This document shows, piece after piece, positions 1 to 10,719 of a DNA stretch of 37,279 bases (position 1 is the first letter of the stretch; each line of letters begins with the position of its first letter). Origin of the DNA: Limnobacter sp. (GTDB taxonomy: Bacteria; Pseudomonadota; Gammaproteobacteria; Burkholderiales; Burkholderiaceae_E). The notes under the pieces are model-generated. The model was not told the DNA's origin, made no database searches, and saw only the letters and a program-made list of their open reading frames with translations. The DNA lies in NCBI GenBank assembly GCA_012513825.1, contig JAAZBL010000480.1, positions 1 to 37,279 of the forward strand, written 5' to 3'. The translations under genes and the position numbers were made by a program.

Positions 1-2335
<2,335 letters not shown>

Positions 2336-2345
2336 GATGCAGCGG

Positions 2346-3617
2346 TCAGTGAGCGGATCCGGACTGCGTCCGGGCGGCGGCTTCGTTGCGGGCGGACTTC
2401 CCGCCCTCGCCCTTGCGGGCCTTGGCTTCGTCCATCATGGCGACGAAGCGGTCGAACAGGTAATGGATGTCCTGCGGCCCCGGGCTCGCCTCGGGGTGAC
2501 CCTGAAAGCAGAAAGCGGGCCGATCGATGCGCTCGAGACCCTGGATCGAGCCGTCGAACAGCGAGACGTGCGTGACGCGCAGGTTTTCCGGCAGCGAGTC
2601 GGGGTCGACGGCGAAGCCGTGATTCTGGCTCGTGATGTGGACCTTGCCGGTGTCGAGGTTGCGCACCGGATGGTTCGCGCCGTGATGGCCGAACTTCATC
2701 TTCTGCGTGCGCGCGCCGGCGGCCAGCCCGAGGATCTGGTGACCCAGGCAGATGCCGAACGTCGGCAAGCCGCGTTCGATCAGTTCGCGCGTGGCCTCGA
2801 TCGCATAGTCGCAGGGTTCGGGGTCGCCCGGGCCGTTCGACAGGAAGATGCCGTCGGGGTCGTGCGCCAGCGCCTCGGCCGCCGTGGCCTGCGCGGGCAG
2901 CACGATCAGTTCGCAGCCGCGGTCGACGAGCAGGCGCAGGATGTTGCGCTTGGTGCCGAAGTCGAACACGACGACGCGATGGCGGCGCGTGGTCGGCGAC
3001 ACGAAACCGGTGCCGAGCTGCCACGAGCCCTCGGTCCAGGCATAGCTCTCGGGCGTGCTCACGACCTTGGCGAGATCCATGCCGGCGAGCCCGGGAAAGT
3101 CCCGCGCGGCCTCGATCGCTGCCGCTTCGTCGAGCTTCTCTCCCGGCAGCGTGCCGGCCAGCAGGCAGCCGCCCTGCGCGCCCTTGTCGCGCAGCAGGCG
3201 CGTGAGCCGGCGCGTATCGATGCCGGCGATTCCCTGGACGCCTTCGCGAACCAGGTAGTCGCTCAGCGATTCGGCGGCACGCCAGTTCGAGAAGCGCGGC
3301 GGAACGTCCTTCACGATCAGCCCCGCCGCGTGGATCTGCGAGGCCTCGAGATCCTCGGCGTTGATGCCGTAGTTCCCGATATGCGGATAGGTCAGCGTGA
3401 CGAGCTGGCGGCTGTAGCTGGGATCCGACAGGATTTCCTGGTAGCCGGTCATGGCCGTGTTGAAGACGACCTCGCCGACCGCACGGCCGGGCGCGCCGAT
3501 CGAGCGGCCGCGGAAGACGGTGCCGTCGGCAAGCGCGAGGATCGCGGGAATCGACGGGGGGATCAGGCCGGCGCCGCTCTGCGGGGCGGCTTCGCGTTCA
3601 TCATGCGGGGGTGGCAA
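2346..3617 (-). CDS. carA: Carbamoyl-phosphate synthase small subunit (glutaminase)
   Basis: CarA hydrolyses glutamine and channels ammonia to CarB. The N-terminal CarA domain is recognisable from [18 protein letters not shown] and [20 protein letters not shown]. The C-terminal class I glutamine amidotransferase domain carries the nucleophile elbow [13 protein letters not shown] and the catalytic His-Glu pair in [12 protein letters not shown]. Length is 423 residues, a little longer than the usual 375-390, with an extra proline-rich N-terminus and a basic tail. Start choice: AGGAG sits directly against a TTG at 3623, which is too close, whereas the next in-frame TTG at 3617 lies 6 bp from AGGAG; I prefer 3617. 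Non-ATG initiation here is an inference. It is followed by carB after 10 bp. Confidence 0.95.
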   Translation of the reverse strand: MPPPHDEREAAPQSGAGLIPPSIPAILALADGTVFRGRSIGAPGRAVGEVVFNTAMTGYQEILSDPSYSRQLVTLTYPHIGNYGINAEDLEASQIHAAGLIVKDVPPRFSNWRAAESLSDYLVREGVQGIAGIDTRRLTRLLRDKGAQGGCLLAGTLPGEKLDEAAAIEAARDFPGLAGMDLAKVVSTPESYAWTEGSWQLGTGFVSPTTRRHRVVVFDFGTKRNILRLLVDRGCELIVLPAQATAAEALAHDPDGIFLSNGPGDPEPCDYAIEATRELIERGLPTFGICLGHQILGLAAGARTQKMKFGHHGANHPVRNLDTGKVHITSQNHGFAVDPDSLPENLRVTHVSLFDGSIQGLERIDRPAFCFQGHPEASPGPQDIHYLFDRFVAMMDEAKARKGEGGKSARNEAAARTQSGSAH

Positions 3618-3795
3618 CGGCAACTCCTGAAGCGGAAGTCACCGGTGCTATGCCTGACGACGCGCCTGACGTGCGGCGCGCGATGCCGCCTGCGGAGGGC
3701 ACTTTCGGACAGCCTGCGGGCCGCAGCTGCACGTGATCGACAGGAACTTTGAGCGAAGGCAGACGCTGGCCGGTGAGCTTGAGGTAAACCGCTCG

Positions 3796-3801
3796 ATTGT
3801 A
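3796..3801 (-). promoter_or_regulatory. Candidate -10 box for carAB
   Basis: The minus strand reads TACAAT about 180 bp before the carA start. No convincing -35 hexamer is seen 16-18 bp further upstream. The roughly 170-nt leader that would follow is GC-rich and can form several hairpins, but I recognise no known riboswitch or attenuator in it. Confidence 0.35.
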
Positions 3802-3821
3802 GCATTCCGGCTGCCTGAAGC

Positions 3822-3869
3822 GGCGGCCGAAGCCGCCACCTCGATGCGACACGGCAGGCGCGTGTCGCA
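3822..3869 (-). terminator. Two hairpins after the VWA/PEP-CTERM gene
   Basis: Just past the stop of the 3878 gene, TGCGACACG and CGTGTCGCA form a perfect 9-bp stem around a 7-nt loop (3845-3869). A second stem, GGCGGC/GCCGCC with loop CGAA, lies at 3822-3837. There is no clear T-run, so the terminator role is inferred from position and stem strength. The second stem also sits just upstream of the candidate carA -10. Confidence 0.45.
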
Positions 3870-3877
3870 CTTGCACC

Positions 3878-4600
3878 TCAGCCGCGAGCCTTGCGCCGCG
3901 ACACGGCGATGCCGACCAGCCCGATGCCGATCAGCGCGAGTCCTCCCGGAACCGGAACCTGACCGATCTCGCGCTGCAGCTTCAGGGTCAACGACTCTTC
4001 GAAGGCAGCGAAGTTCGGTGCCGTCATGTTGAACGAATTGGGGCCATAGGCGAAGTTCGGCGTGATGCCGATGCCGATCGCGTTGACCACGGTGGCATTG
4101 CCGTTCTCGACGGCCCAGGCCGACGTGCCTGAGGTGCCGGCGCCTCCGGCAGGGTTGGTGCCGGTGTTCCAGCCGCCATCGGTCGACACGTCGATGATCT
4201 TGCGACCGGCATCGCTGCTGAACGTTCCGTTCGCCTCGAATATCCCGCAGGAGATGCAGGTCGAGCTGCCGTTCCCGCTCTGCGAAAGTCCGGTGAAGAA
4301 CGAGGCGAGGTCGGACAGCGCGGTTGCGCTGTCGATGGTCGTGAGACCGCGGACCACGGACGCTGACGAGCCGAAGCGGATCACCGATACCGCAACCGAA
4401 CCGTCGGTCGGCAGGAGACCGGTCAACGCATTCGCGTAGGCCTGCGTCTGCAGGGTCCAGTTCGTGCTGCTGATGCTCCCCGACGCGTCGAGAACGAGCG
4501 CGAGTTCGATCGGCGCAGCCGAAGCGGAGAGCGGCGCAACAGCCGAAGCCGTGGCGAAGCCGGCCGCGGCCAGCATTCTTCGTAGTTCTTGTTTCTGCAC
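3878..4600 (-). CDS. Exported von Willebrand factor A-domain protein with PEP-CTERM anchor (DUF1194-like)
   Basis: This is a predicted cell-surface or extracellular-matrix protein. Starting at GTG 4600, seven bases after AGGAGG, it has 240 residues. The first ~28 residues form a signal peptide (MQKQELRRMLAAAGFATASA... ending near SASA/AP). A VWA-like domain follows, opening with ELALVLDASGSIS, which carries the metal-ion-dependent adhesion motif DxSxS. The C-terminus, VPVPGGLALIGIGLVGIAVSRRKARG, has the PEP-CTERM layout: proline-containing sorting motif (here PVPG, not PEP), hydrophobic helix, Arg/Lys tail. Such tails are processed by exosortases; none is encoded in this window. The ORF-track start at 4681 adds a segment lacking signal-peptide features and is not used. 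A sigma-54-type promoter lies 48 bp upstream. Ligand and role are unknown. Confidence 0.85.
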   Translation of the reverse strand: MQKQELRRMLAAAGFATASAVAPLSASAAPIELALVLDASGSISSTNWTLQTQAYANALTGLLPTDGSVAVSVIRFGSSASVVRGLTTIDSATALSDLASFFTGLSQSGNGSSTCISCGIFEANGTFSSDAGRKIIDVSTDGGWNTGTNPAGGAGTSGTSAWAVENGNATVVNAIGIGITPNFAYGPNSFNMTAPNFAAFEESLTLKLQREIGQVPVPGGLALIGIGLVGIAVSRRKARG

Positions 4601-4647
4601 GATTTCCTCCTGAGCTTGGCAAGCCTTTCCTGGCGAGGCCCTTCGAT

Positions 4648-4662
4648 GCACAAAGCATGCCA
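4648..4662 (-). promoter_or_regulatory. Sigma-54-type (-24/-12) promoter for the VWA/PEP-CTERM gene
   Basis: The minus strand reads TGGCATGCTTTGTGC. Against the RpoN consensus TGGCACG-N4-TTGC it matches 9 of 11 specified bases. The essential GG and GC doublets are present at the required spacing. The predicted start near 4636 gives a leader of about 36 nt that includes the AGGAGG ribosome site. An AT-rich stretch with the palindrome CAAATATTTG lies upstream at 4681-4690. Confidence 0.65.
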
Positions 4663-4740
4663 GTTCAAGGCAGATTCTCACAAATATTTGATCTACAACA
4701 TATTTCGCTCGCCCGGCGTTTCGGGCCGGCGGACGACTGT

Positions 4741-4771
4741 CAAGACGGTCGACTGCATTCCGGCCGTCTTG
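4741..4771 (-). terminator. Hairpin after the second PEP-CTERM gene
   Basis: CAAGACGG and CCGTCTTG form a perfect 8-bp stem around a 15-nt loop, 38 bp after the stop of the 4809 gene and before the sigma-54 promoter of the next one. There is no T-run, so termination is only inferred. Confidence 0.35.
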
Positions 4772-4808
4772 GAGCGCGGCGCCCCGCAGGGTCGCCGCCG
4801 TTCACCGC

Positions 4809-5588
4809 TTAGTCGACCTTTCGACGCAGACGGATCGCCAGCGCGCCGAGTCCCAGCAGCGCAAGCGTCCCTGGCACCGGCACGCTCGACCCGGAATCGC
4901 ACTGCGGCCCGGTGCAGACCTGTTCTGCCGTTCCGATCGTCATGTTGTCGAAGGCAAAGATGTCCCCGGAGCCCGACGTCGTGCGGAAGCGGATGCTGTC
5001 GAACTCTTCGGCCGCGTTCTCGGCGATCAGGCCGAAGAACAGGACCGAACCGCCGGTGACGTTCCCGGAGCTGACCAGCAGACTGTCGAGCAGCTCGGCG
5101 CCACTGTAGAGTTCCAGCGTCAGGGTGCCGCTGAAATCGCCGATATCGATTCCGTAGAACCCGAAGGCTGCGATCGATTCGGTGAACGCGATCGAGAAAT
5201 CACCGCTGCTGCCCGCACCGACCTCCCAGAACGCCGACGACGACGGCGACGGAACGCTGTACCGTCCTACGCCGTTGGTGGTGCCCGGGACGACCCTGCT
5301 CACCTGGCCGCTGCCGCCACTGAGCGTTGCAGTCCCGGCGCCGGGGAAGTTCAGGACGAGCGGGGCCGACGTGCCGGTACCGAAACCCTCGAAGGTTTCG
5401 GTACCGGTTCCGACCAGGTTGCCCTTGAAGCTCGCTTCCGCTGCGGTCGAGTTCGGCGTCGTCGCCAGCGGAGTACTTTCCCCCCGGCCCTGATCGAATC
5501 CCTCGAACAGGACATAGGCGTTCGCGCTCGCGGCGCCAACGGCGACGCCAAGTCCGAGCGCAAGCTTTCCGAGCATCTTCTTGTGCAT
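4809..5588 (-). CDS. Exported PEP-CTERM sorting-domain protein
   Basis: The ATG at 5588 (GGGAG ten bases upstream) gives 259 residues. A signal peptide, MHKKMLGKLALGLGVAVGAASANA, precedes a Ser/Gly/Thr-rich, beta-strand-like body with few charges, typical of PEP-CTERM surface proteins. A short cysteine pair, CTGPQC, precedes the anchor VPVPGTLALLGLGALAIRLRRKVD. No enzymatic motif is recognisable. The middle section (FGFYGIDIGDFSGTLTLELY, then DSIRFRTTSG...AFDNMTIG) resembles the carbohydrate-binding-like beta-sandwiches common in this class, but that is only a resemblance. It has its own sigma-54-like promoter, so it is probably co-regulated with the neighbouring VWA gene rather than simply co-transcribed. 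The 19 residues added by the ORF-track start are not needed. Confidence 0.8.
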   Translation of the reverse strand: MHKKMLGKLALGLGVAVGAASANAYVLFEGFDQGRGESTPLATTPNSTAAEASFKGNLVGTGTETFEGFGTGTSAPLVLNFPGAGTATLSGGSGQVSRVVPGTTNGVGRYSVPSPSSSAFWEVGAGSSGDFSIAFTESIAAFGFYGIDIGDFSGTLTLELYSGAELLDSLLVSSGNVTGGSVLFFGLIAENAAEEFDSIRFRTTSGSGDIFAFDNMTIGTAEQVCTGPQCDSGSSVPVPGTLALLGLGALAIRLRRKVD

Positions 5589-5641
5589 GGGTGTGTCTCC
5601 CTCGTTGTTGTTATCAGGAAAATCCTGACGCACCGCGGCAA

Positions 5642-5656
5642 GCAAAACCCATGCCG
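5642..5656 (-). promoter_or_regulatory. Sigma-54-type (-24/-12) promoter for the 4809 PEP-CTERM gene
   Basis: The minus strand reads CGGCATGGGTTTTGC, matching 9 of 11 specified bases of TGGCACG-N4-TTGC with GG and GC correctly spaced. The predicted start near 5630 leaves a leader of about 42 nt. Both PEP-CTERM genes thus share the unusual core GGCATG...GC. Palindromes containing AAGGCCTT occur upstream near 5690 and 5790 and could be activator sites, though this is speculative. Confidence 0.6.
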
Positions 5657-5808
5657 ATCTTCTTGCTCCGCAATAAACGTCTGATTTGGCAAGGCCTTGG
5701 CGAACATCATCGTTCGAAGGCGCGAGTCGAGGACCAGCGGTGTAAGCTGCGCCGACACGTTGCGGAACCAGGGCGGTCCGTCTGCCGAAGGCCTTGCCGA
5801 CCCTCCGA

Positions 5809-6621
5809 TCAGAGCTTCTCCGTCTCCCCGCCCTTCGGCTGCCACTTCATCAGCCGCTTCTCGAACACGCCGACCAGCCAGTCGAGCACCAGCGCGAAGA
5901 TCGTCAGCACGACGATCCCGGCCATGACCGTGTTCATGTCGAAGGTGCCTTCGGCCTGCAGGATCAGGTAGCCGACGCCGCGCGCCGATCCGAGGTACTC
6001 GCCGACGACGGCGCCGACGAAGGCCAGGCCGACCGAGGTGTGCAGGCTCGAGAACACCCAGCTCGTGGCGCTCGGCAGGTAGACGTGGCGCAGCAACTGG
6101 CGCTGGCTTGCGCCGAGCATCCGGGCGTTGGCCAGGATCGTCGGGCTGACTTCGCGCACGCCCTGGTAGACGTTGAAGAACACGATGAAAAAGACCAGCG
6201 TGAAGCCGAGCGCCACCTTCGACCAGACGCCGAGGCCGAACCAGACGGCGAAGATCGGCGCAAGGATCACGCGCGGCATCGAGTTCATTGCCTTGATGTA
6301 CGGGTCGAAGATCGCGGCCGCCGTCGGCGACAGCGCGAGCCACATGCCGACCGCGAGCCCGGACACGGTACCGATCGCGAAAGCCGCGATCGTCTCGAAC
6401 AGCGTGACCCCGAGGTGTACGAAGATCTCGCCGCTGGTGAACCAATGGAGCACCTGGCCGAAGACCTTCAGCGGTTCGCCGAAGAAGAAGGCGGCCTTGT
6501 GCGGGTTGTCGAAATAGAACGGAGGCAGCAGCGTGGGGCTGGTCATCACGTGCCAGAACAGCAGCACGAAGACCAGCACCAGCAGTTGCCAGAAGCGGAG
6601 CTGCAGCCAGGACATCTTCAT
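5809..6621 (-). CDS. ABC transporter permease, SsuC/TauC-like
   Basis: This is the inner-membrane subunit of a binding-protein-dependent importer (BPD_transp_1 fold), 270 residues with about six hydrophobic segments. The first segment is WQLLVLVFVLLFWHVM. The cytoplasmic loop containing ILANARMLGASQRQLLRHVYLPSA corresponds to the EAA-type motif that contacts the ATPase. Family members move nitrate, sulfonates, taurine, pyrimidine precursors or aromatic acids, so the substrate cannot be named from this subunit. It is the last gene of the importer operon, 66 bp after the ATPase stop, and ends in a charged tail (GGETEKL). Confidence 0.9.
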   Translation of the reverse strand: MKMSWLQLRFWQLLVLVFVLLFWHVMTSPTLLPPFYFDNPHKAAFFFGEPLKVFGQVLHWFTSGEIFVHLGVTLFETIAAFAIGTVSGLAVGMWLALSPTAAAIFDPYIKAMNSMPRVILAPIFAVWFGLGVWSKVALGFTLVFFIVFFNVYQGVREVSPTILANARMLGASQRQLLRHVYLPSATSWVFSSLHTSVGLAFVGAVVGEYLGSARGVGYLILQAEGTFDMNTVMAGIVVLTIFALVLDWLVGVFEKRLMKWQPKGGETEKL

Positions 6622-6687
6622 CGGTCGATTCGTTCGGGCACTGTTCGCAGGCGGGCCATGTCGGGCGAAGCCGGGATCGACAGCCTC

Positions 6688-7545
6688 CTAGGCGACCCGC
6701 TTCTGTTGTTCGTAACCCTTCAGCACTTCCTCGCGCAGCACGCTCCAGATCTGCTCGTGCAGCGCGACGAAGTCCGGCTGCGTGCGGATTTCCGCCACGT
6801 CGCGCGGTCGCGGCAGGTGCACGGCGAACTCGCCGATCGGGTGCGAGGCCGGGCCGGCCGACAGCACGACGACGCGATCGCTCATCGCGATCGCCTCGTC
6901 GAGGTCGTGCGTGATGAACAGCACCGCCTTGCGGCTCGCCGCCCAGAGTTCGAGCAGCTCGTTTTCCATCAGTTGACGCGTCTGGATGTCGAGCGCCGAG
7001 AACGGTTCGTCCATCAGGATGATGTCGGGATCGAGGATCAACGTCTGCGCGAGCGCGACGCGCTTGCGCATGCCGCCCGAAAGCTGGTGCGGATAGCGAT
7101 CGCCGAAACCGCCGAGACCGACCCGCCGCAGCCACTCCTCGCCCTGCTCGCGCGCGGCGGCATCCGGTACGCCGCGAAACTGCAAGCCGGCCGTCACGTT
7201 GGCCAGTGCGCTGCGCCAGGGCATCAGCGCCTCCGACTGGAACATGTAGCCGGCGCGAGCGTTGATGCCCCGCAGCGGCTCGCCGAATACCTGCACGGTG
7301 CCGGCCGACGGTTCGAGCAGCCCGGCGCCGACATTGAGCAGCGTCGACTTGCCGCAGCCGGTCGGCCCGACCACCGAGACGAACTCGCCAGGCGCGACGT
7401 GCAGCGTCACGTCGCGCACCGCCGTGTAGCGCTGGCCCGGATCGTCGCGGGAAACGAAGGTGCAGGTCACCCCGTCGAGCGCCAGCGCGGGGACCGTGTC
7501 GCGGTCCCCGGGGGCGCCGGCCGTTCCGTGCCGGCCCGCGCTCAC
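6688..7545 (-). CDS. ABC transporter ATPase, SsuB/TauB-like
   Basis: This is the ATP-hydrolysing subunit of the importer. The Walker A motif GPTGCGKST is at about residues 60-68. It is followed by the Q-loop region (MFQSEALMPWRS), the signature LSGGM, Walker B IILMDEPFSALD and the switch histidine in LFITHDLDEA. The ORF-track start at 7803 lies inside the binding-protein gene. I choose the GTG at 7545, which overlaps the upstream stop as GTGA and gives 285 residues, normal for the family. That overlap indicates translational coupling. The residues before about position 20 are Gly/Ala-rich and poorly conserved. Confidence 0.92.
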   Translation of the reverse strand: MSAGRHGTAGAPGDRDTVPALALDGVTCTFVSRDDPGQRYTAVRDVTLHVAPGEFVSVVGPTGCGKSTLLNVGAGLLEPSAGTVQVFGEPLRGINARAGYMFQSEALMPWRSALANVTAGLQFRGVPDAAAREQGEEWLRRVGLGGFGDRYPHQLSGGMRKRVALAQTLILDPDIILMDEPFSALDIQTRQLMENELLELWAASRKAVLFITHDLDEAIAMSDRVVVLSAGPASHPIGEFAVHLPRPRDVAEIRTQPDFVALHEQIWSVLREEVLKGYEQQKRVA

Positions 7546-8567
7546 TTCAGCTTGTCGAGCGCCTTGCGGACGAACTCGTTCGTAAAGGTCTTCGACAGGT
7601 CGATCGGCTTGCCCTGCAGGGACGGATCGAAGGTCTGCAGCGTGCGCAGCGCGGTCCGGGCACCGGCCTCGGGCAGCAGGCCGTCGGGCGAGATCGCCTC
7701 GCGCACGTTCGTCCAGGCAGCCAGGTACAGCGCCCGGTCGCCGAGCAGGTAGCTCTCGGGGACCGTCTTGACGATGTCCGAAGGCCCTGCCTGCTGCAGC
7801 CATTTCAGCGCACGCACCATCGCATTGGTCAGCGCCTGCGTGGTGTTCGGGTTCTTCTGGATGAACTCGGCCGGGGCATACAGGCAGCCCGCGGGCATCG
7901 GCCCGCCGAACACGGCGTCGGTCTCGGCCAGCGTGCGCGTGTCCGAGACGATCTTCAGCGCGCCTTCCTGCTGCAGCATCGAGATCACGGGGTCCAGGTT
8001 CGCGATCGCGTCGACCTGCCCGGACTGGACGGCCGCCAGCGCGCCCTTGCCGGCGCCGACGCCGATGAAGGAGACGTCGCTCGGTTTCAGCCCGCCCTTG
8101 GCCAGCACGAAGTTGGCCATCATGTTGGTCGACGACCCCGGCGCGGTGACGCCGATCTTCTTGCCGCGCAGGTCGCCGATCTCCTTGTAGTCCGGCATCG
8201 TCTTCGTCGACACCGCCAGCACGATCTGCGGCGCGCGCCCCTGCAGCACGAACTCGCTGAAGAACTGGCCCTTCGACTGCAGGTTGATCGTGTGCTCGTA
8301 GGCGCCCGACACGACGTCGGCCGAGCCGCCGACCACGGCGCGCAGCGCTGCCGAGCCGCCGGCGAAATCGACGATGTCGACGTCCAGGCCTTCGTCCTTG
8401 AAGTAGCCGAGCTGCTCGGCGATCGTCAGCGGCAGGTAATAGAACAGGTTCTTGCCGCCGACGGCGATCGTGAGCTTCTTCTTCTCGATCGCCTGGGCGA
8501 AGACGGTGGCGGGCAGCGCGACGATCGCCGGCACCGCCAGCATCGAAGCGAGGAAGGTTCTGCGCAT
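7542..8567 (-). CDS. ABC transporter periplasmic substrate-binding protein (NMT1/SsuA-like)
   Basis: This is the periplasmic receptor of the importer. The ATG at 8567 lies six bases after GGAG and gives 341 residues. An N-terminal signal peptide (MRRTFLASMLAVPAIVALPATVFA) precedes a mature type II binding protein. Family hallmarks are KLTIAVGGKNLFYYLPLTIA, the GYFKDEGLDVDIVDF strand and loop, GGSAALRAVVGGSADVVSG and GKKIGVTAPGSSTNMM. Relatives bind sulfonates, nitrate, thiamine precursors or aromatic carboxylates. The adjacent CoA-transferase gene hints at an organic acid, but that is inference from context only. A gap of 132 bp separates it from the CoA-transferase stop. Confidence 0.9.
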   Translation of the reverse strand: MRRTFLASMLAVPAIVALPATVFAQAIEKKKLTIAVGGKNLFYYLPLTIAEQLGYFKDEGLDVDIVDFAGGSAALRAVVGGSADVVSGAYEHTINLQSKGQFFSEFVLQGRAPQIVLAVSTKTMPDYKEIGDLRGKKIGVTAPGSSTNMMANFVLAKGGLKPSDVSFIGVGAGKGALAAVQSGQVDAIANLDPVISMLQQEGALKIVSDTRTLAETDAVFGGPMPAGCLYAPAEFIQKNPNTTQALTNAMVRALKWLQQAGPSDIVKTVPESYLLGDRALYLAAWTNVREAISPDGLLPEAGARTALRTLQTFDPSLQGKPIDLSKTFTNEFVRKALDKLK

Positions 8568-8699
8568 GGGTGTCTCCACGTGAAAGGATTTGCCGCCGGC
8601 TCGCGGCCGGGCGATCCCGGTTGGCCGAGGCGAGAGATTACCTCAGCGCCGGAGCCTCCGGGCCGGTGCCGGAACGACCGGGGAGCCGCCGCTGCGTGC

Positions 8700-10049
8700 T
8701 CAGACGACGCCGTCGCGCCGCAACGCGTCGATCGCTTCGCGATCGTAGCCGAGCCCTTCGAGCACTTCGGCGGTGTGTGCGCCGAGATCGGGGCCGGCCC
8801 AGCGCGTGCCGCCCGGCGTGTCCGACAGCTTGGGCACGACGGCCGGCATGGCCAGCGGCGTGCCGTCGGCCAGCGGGACGCGTTCGATCATCTGTCGCGC
8901 CTGGTACTGCGGATCGGACACCATGTCGGCGACGCTGTAGATGCGTCCGCTCGGCACCTCGGCCCGGGCCATGGCCTCCAGCCCTTCGTCGAGCGTATGC
9001 CGCGACGTCCAGGCGGCGATCGCGCCATCGATCTCGTCGGCGCGCCCGGCCCGGCCGGCGTTGCTCGCGAGGGCCGGATCGTCGGCGAGATCGGGCCGAT
9101 CGATCGCACGCATCAGCCGCTTGAAGATCGAATCGCCGTTGCCGCCGATCACGATATGACGGCCGTCGGCCGTCGGATAGGTGTTCGACGGCACGATGCC
9201 GGTCAGGTTCGTGCCGGTGCGTTCGCGCACGATCCCGTAGCGGTCGAACTCGGGCAGCGTGCTCTCCATCATGTTGAAGACCGCTTCGTACAGCGCGACA
9301 TCGACGACCTGCCCGAGGCCGGTGGCCGCGCGGTGGTGCAGCGCCATCAGCGCGCCGATGACCGCGTGCAGCGCTGCCAGCGAGTCGCCGATCGACAGGT
9401 TCATCCGCACCGGCGGACGGTCGGGGAAACCGGTCACGTAGCGCATGCCGCCCATCGACTCGGCGATCGCGCCGAAGCCCGGCCGGTCGCGATACGGGCC
9501 GCTCTGGCCGTAGCCGGACAGCCGCACCAGGATCAGTCCCGGGTTGTCGGCGGCCAGCGCCTCGTAGCCGAGCCCCCACTTCTCGAGCGCGCCCGGGCGG
9601 AAGTTCTCGATGACGATGTCGGCCCGCGCGGCCAGCTCGCGCACGATGCGCTGGCCGGCCGGCGCCTTCATGTCCACGGTGACCGAGCGCTTGTTTCGCG
9701 CCTGCACCGACCACCACAGCGAGGTGCCCGACGGGTCGTCGGGATGCAGCTTGCGCCACTTGCGCAACGGATCGCCGCCCGGCTGCCCGTGGCGAGCCGG
9801 CGGCTCGACCTTGATCACGTCGGCGCCGAAGTCGGCCATCATCCGCGCTGCGAACGGCCCGGCGATCAACTGCCCGAGTTCGAGCACGCGCAGGCCGGCC
9901 AGCGGCCCGTTCGACGGCGCGTCGCCCGGGCCTGCCGCCCGCGGTCCGGCGGACGGTTCGTCGCGCGACGCCGATCGCGCGTTCGGGGTGGAGCCGGGCT
10001 CGCTGCGCGGTGCGTGGGAGCCGGCGGGATTGCGCTTGCTGGTACTCAT
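8700..10049 (-). CDS. CaiB/BaiF family (class III) CoA-transferase
   Basis: The protein is predicted to move CoA between carboxylic acids. The start of the family domain (PLAGLRVLELGQLIAGPFAARMMADFGADVIKVEPP) begins near residue 49. The catalytic aspartate expected of class III enzymes is D222 in SIGDSLAAL. Other conserved segments are NKRSVTVDMK, ENFRPGALEKWGLGYEAL and LSGYGQSGPY. The first ~48 residues are a Ser/Pro/Gly-rich extension not typical of the family; a later start is possible, but the ATG at 10049 has AGAGG just upstream. It begins 12 bp after the recR stop, so it probably shares that transcript. Substrate is unknown. Confidence 0.9.
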   Translation of the reverse strand: MSTSKRNPAGSHAPRSEPGSTPNARSASRDEPSAGPRAAGPGDAPSNGPLAGLRVLELGQLIAGPFAARMMADFGADVIKVEPPARHGQPGGDPLRKWRKLHPDDPSGTSLWWSVQARNKRSVTVDMKAPAGQRIVRELAARADIVIENFRPGALEKWGLGYEALAADNPGLILVRLSGYGQSGPYRDRPGFGAIAESMGGMRYVTGFPDRPPVRMNLSIGDSLAALHAVIGALMALHHRAATGLGQVVDVALYEAVFNMMESTLPEFDRYGIVRERTGTNLTGIVPSNTYPTADGRHIVIGGNGDSIFKRLMRAIDRPDLADDPALASNAGRAGRADEIDGAIAAWTSRHTLDEGLEAMARAEVPSGRIYSVADMVSDPQYQARQMIERVPLADGTPLAMPAVVPKLSDTPGGTRWAGPDLGAHTAEVLEGLGYDREAIDALRRDGVV

Positions 10050-10061
10050 CTGGCCTCTTGC

Positions 10062-10664
10062 CTACCCGGATACCGGCCGCCGGTCGCGCAGGGCCTGCGC
10101 GATCGTGCTCGGATCCACGTACTCGAGCTCGCTGCCCACCGGCACCCCGCGCGCCAGCCGGGACACGCGGATGCCGCGGGCGCGCAGCAGCTCGCCGATG
10201 TAGTGCGCGGTGGCCTCGCCTTCCTGCGTGAAGTTCGTGGCCAGGATGACCTCGCGCAATGCAGGGTCGGATGCGCGCTCGAGCAGCCGTTCGAGTCCGA
10301 TCTGCCTGGGTCCGATGCCGTCGAGCGGCGACAGCCGGCCCATCAGCACGAAGTACAGGCCGGGAAACGACATCGTCTGCTCGACCATCAACTGGTCGGC
10401 CGGCGTCTCGACCACGCACAGCAGCGACGAATCGCGTCGCGGCGACGCACAGGTCTCGCAGATCTCGAGTTCGGTGAAGGTGTTGCAGCGCGCGCAGTGC
10501 CGGATACGCTCGACCGCCTCGCCGAGCGCGCGCGACAGCAGCGCGGCGCCTTCGCGGTCGTGCTGCAGCAGGTGATAGGCGAAGCGCTGCGCGGTGCGCG
10601 CGCCGACGCCGGGCAGCCGGCGCAGCGCCGCGGTCAGCGCTTCGAGGGGCGCCGGCCCCTTCAC
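10062..10664 (-). CDS. recR: Recombination mediator RecR
   Basis: RecR works with RecF and RecO to load RecA on SSB-coated gaps. The 200 residues show the full family plan: helix-hairpin-helix [12 protein letters not shown] (~16-27), a four-cysteine zinc finger (C57, C60, C69, C72 in [16 protein letters not shown]), a Toprim domain ([18 protein letters not shown] onward), and a C-terminal Walker-B-like segment and tail ([20 protein letters not shown]). The start is GTG at 10664. It lies 55 bp downstream of ybaB in the conserved dnaX-ybaB-recR order. Confidence 0.97.
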   Translation of the reverse strand: MKGPAPLEALTAALRRLPGVGARTAQRFAYHLLQHDREGAALLSRALGEAVERIRHCARCNTFTELEICETCASPRRDSSLLCVVETPADQLMVEQTMSFPGLYFVLMGRLSPLDGIGPRQIGLERLLERASDPALREVILATNFTQEGEATAHYIGELLRARGIRVSRLARGVPVGSELEYVDPSTIAQALRDRRPVSG

Positions 10665-10719
10665 CGGCGCCTCATCGGCGTCGCCCGCATCTCTGCCGTC
10701 GAGGCGCCTGCGCGCAGCG

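Noticed and set aside
3618-3877. Small ORFs in the carA leader (91 and 80 residues)
   Set aside because: They have no ribosome site or recognisable family, and they overlap hairpins and the putative -10.
4681-4690. CAAATATTTG palindrome upstream of the VWA gene as an activator site
   Set aside because: The same sequence is not found upstream of the second PEP-CTERM gene; a single short AT palindrome is not enough.
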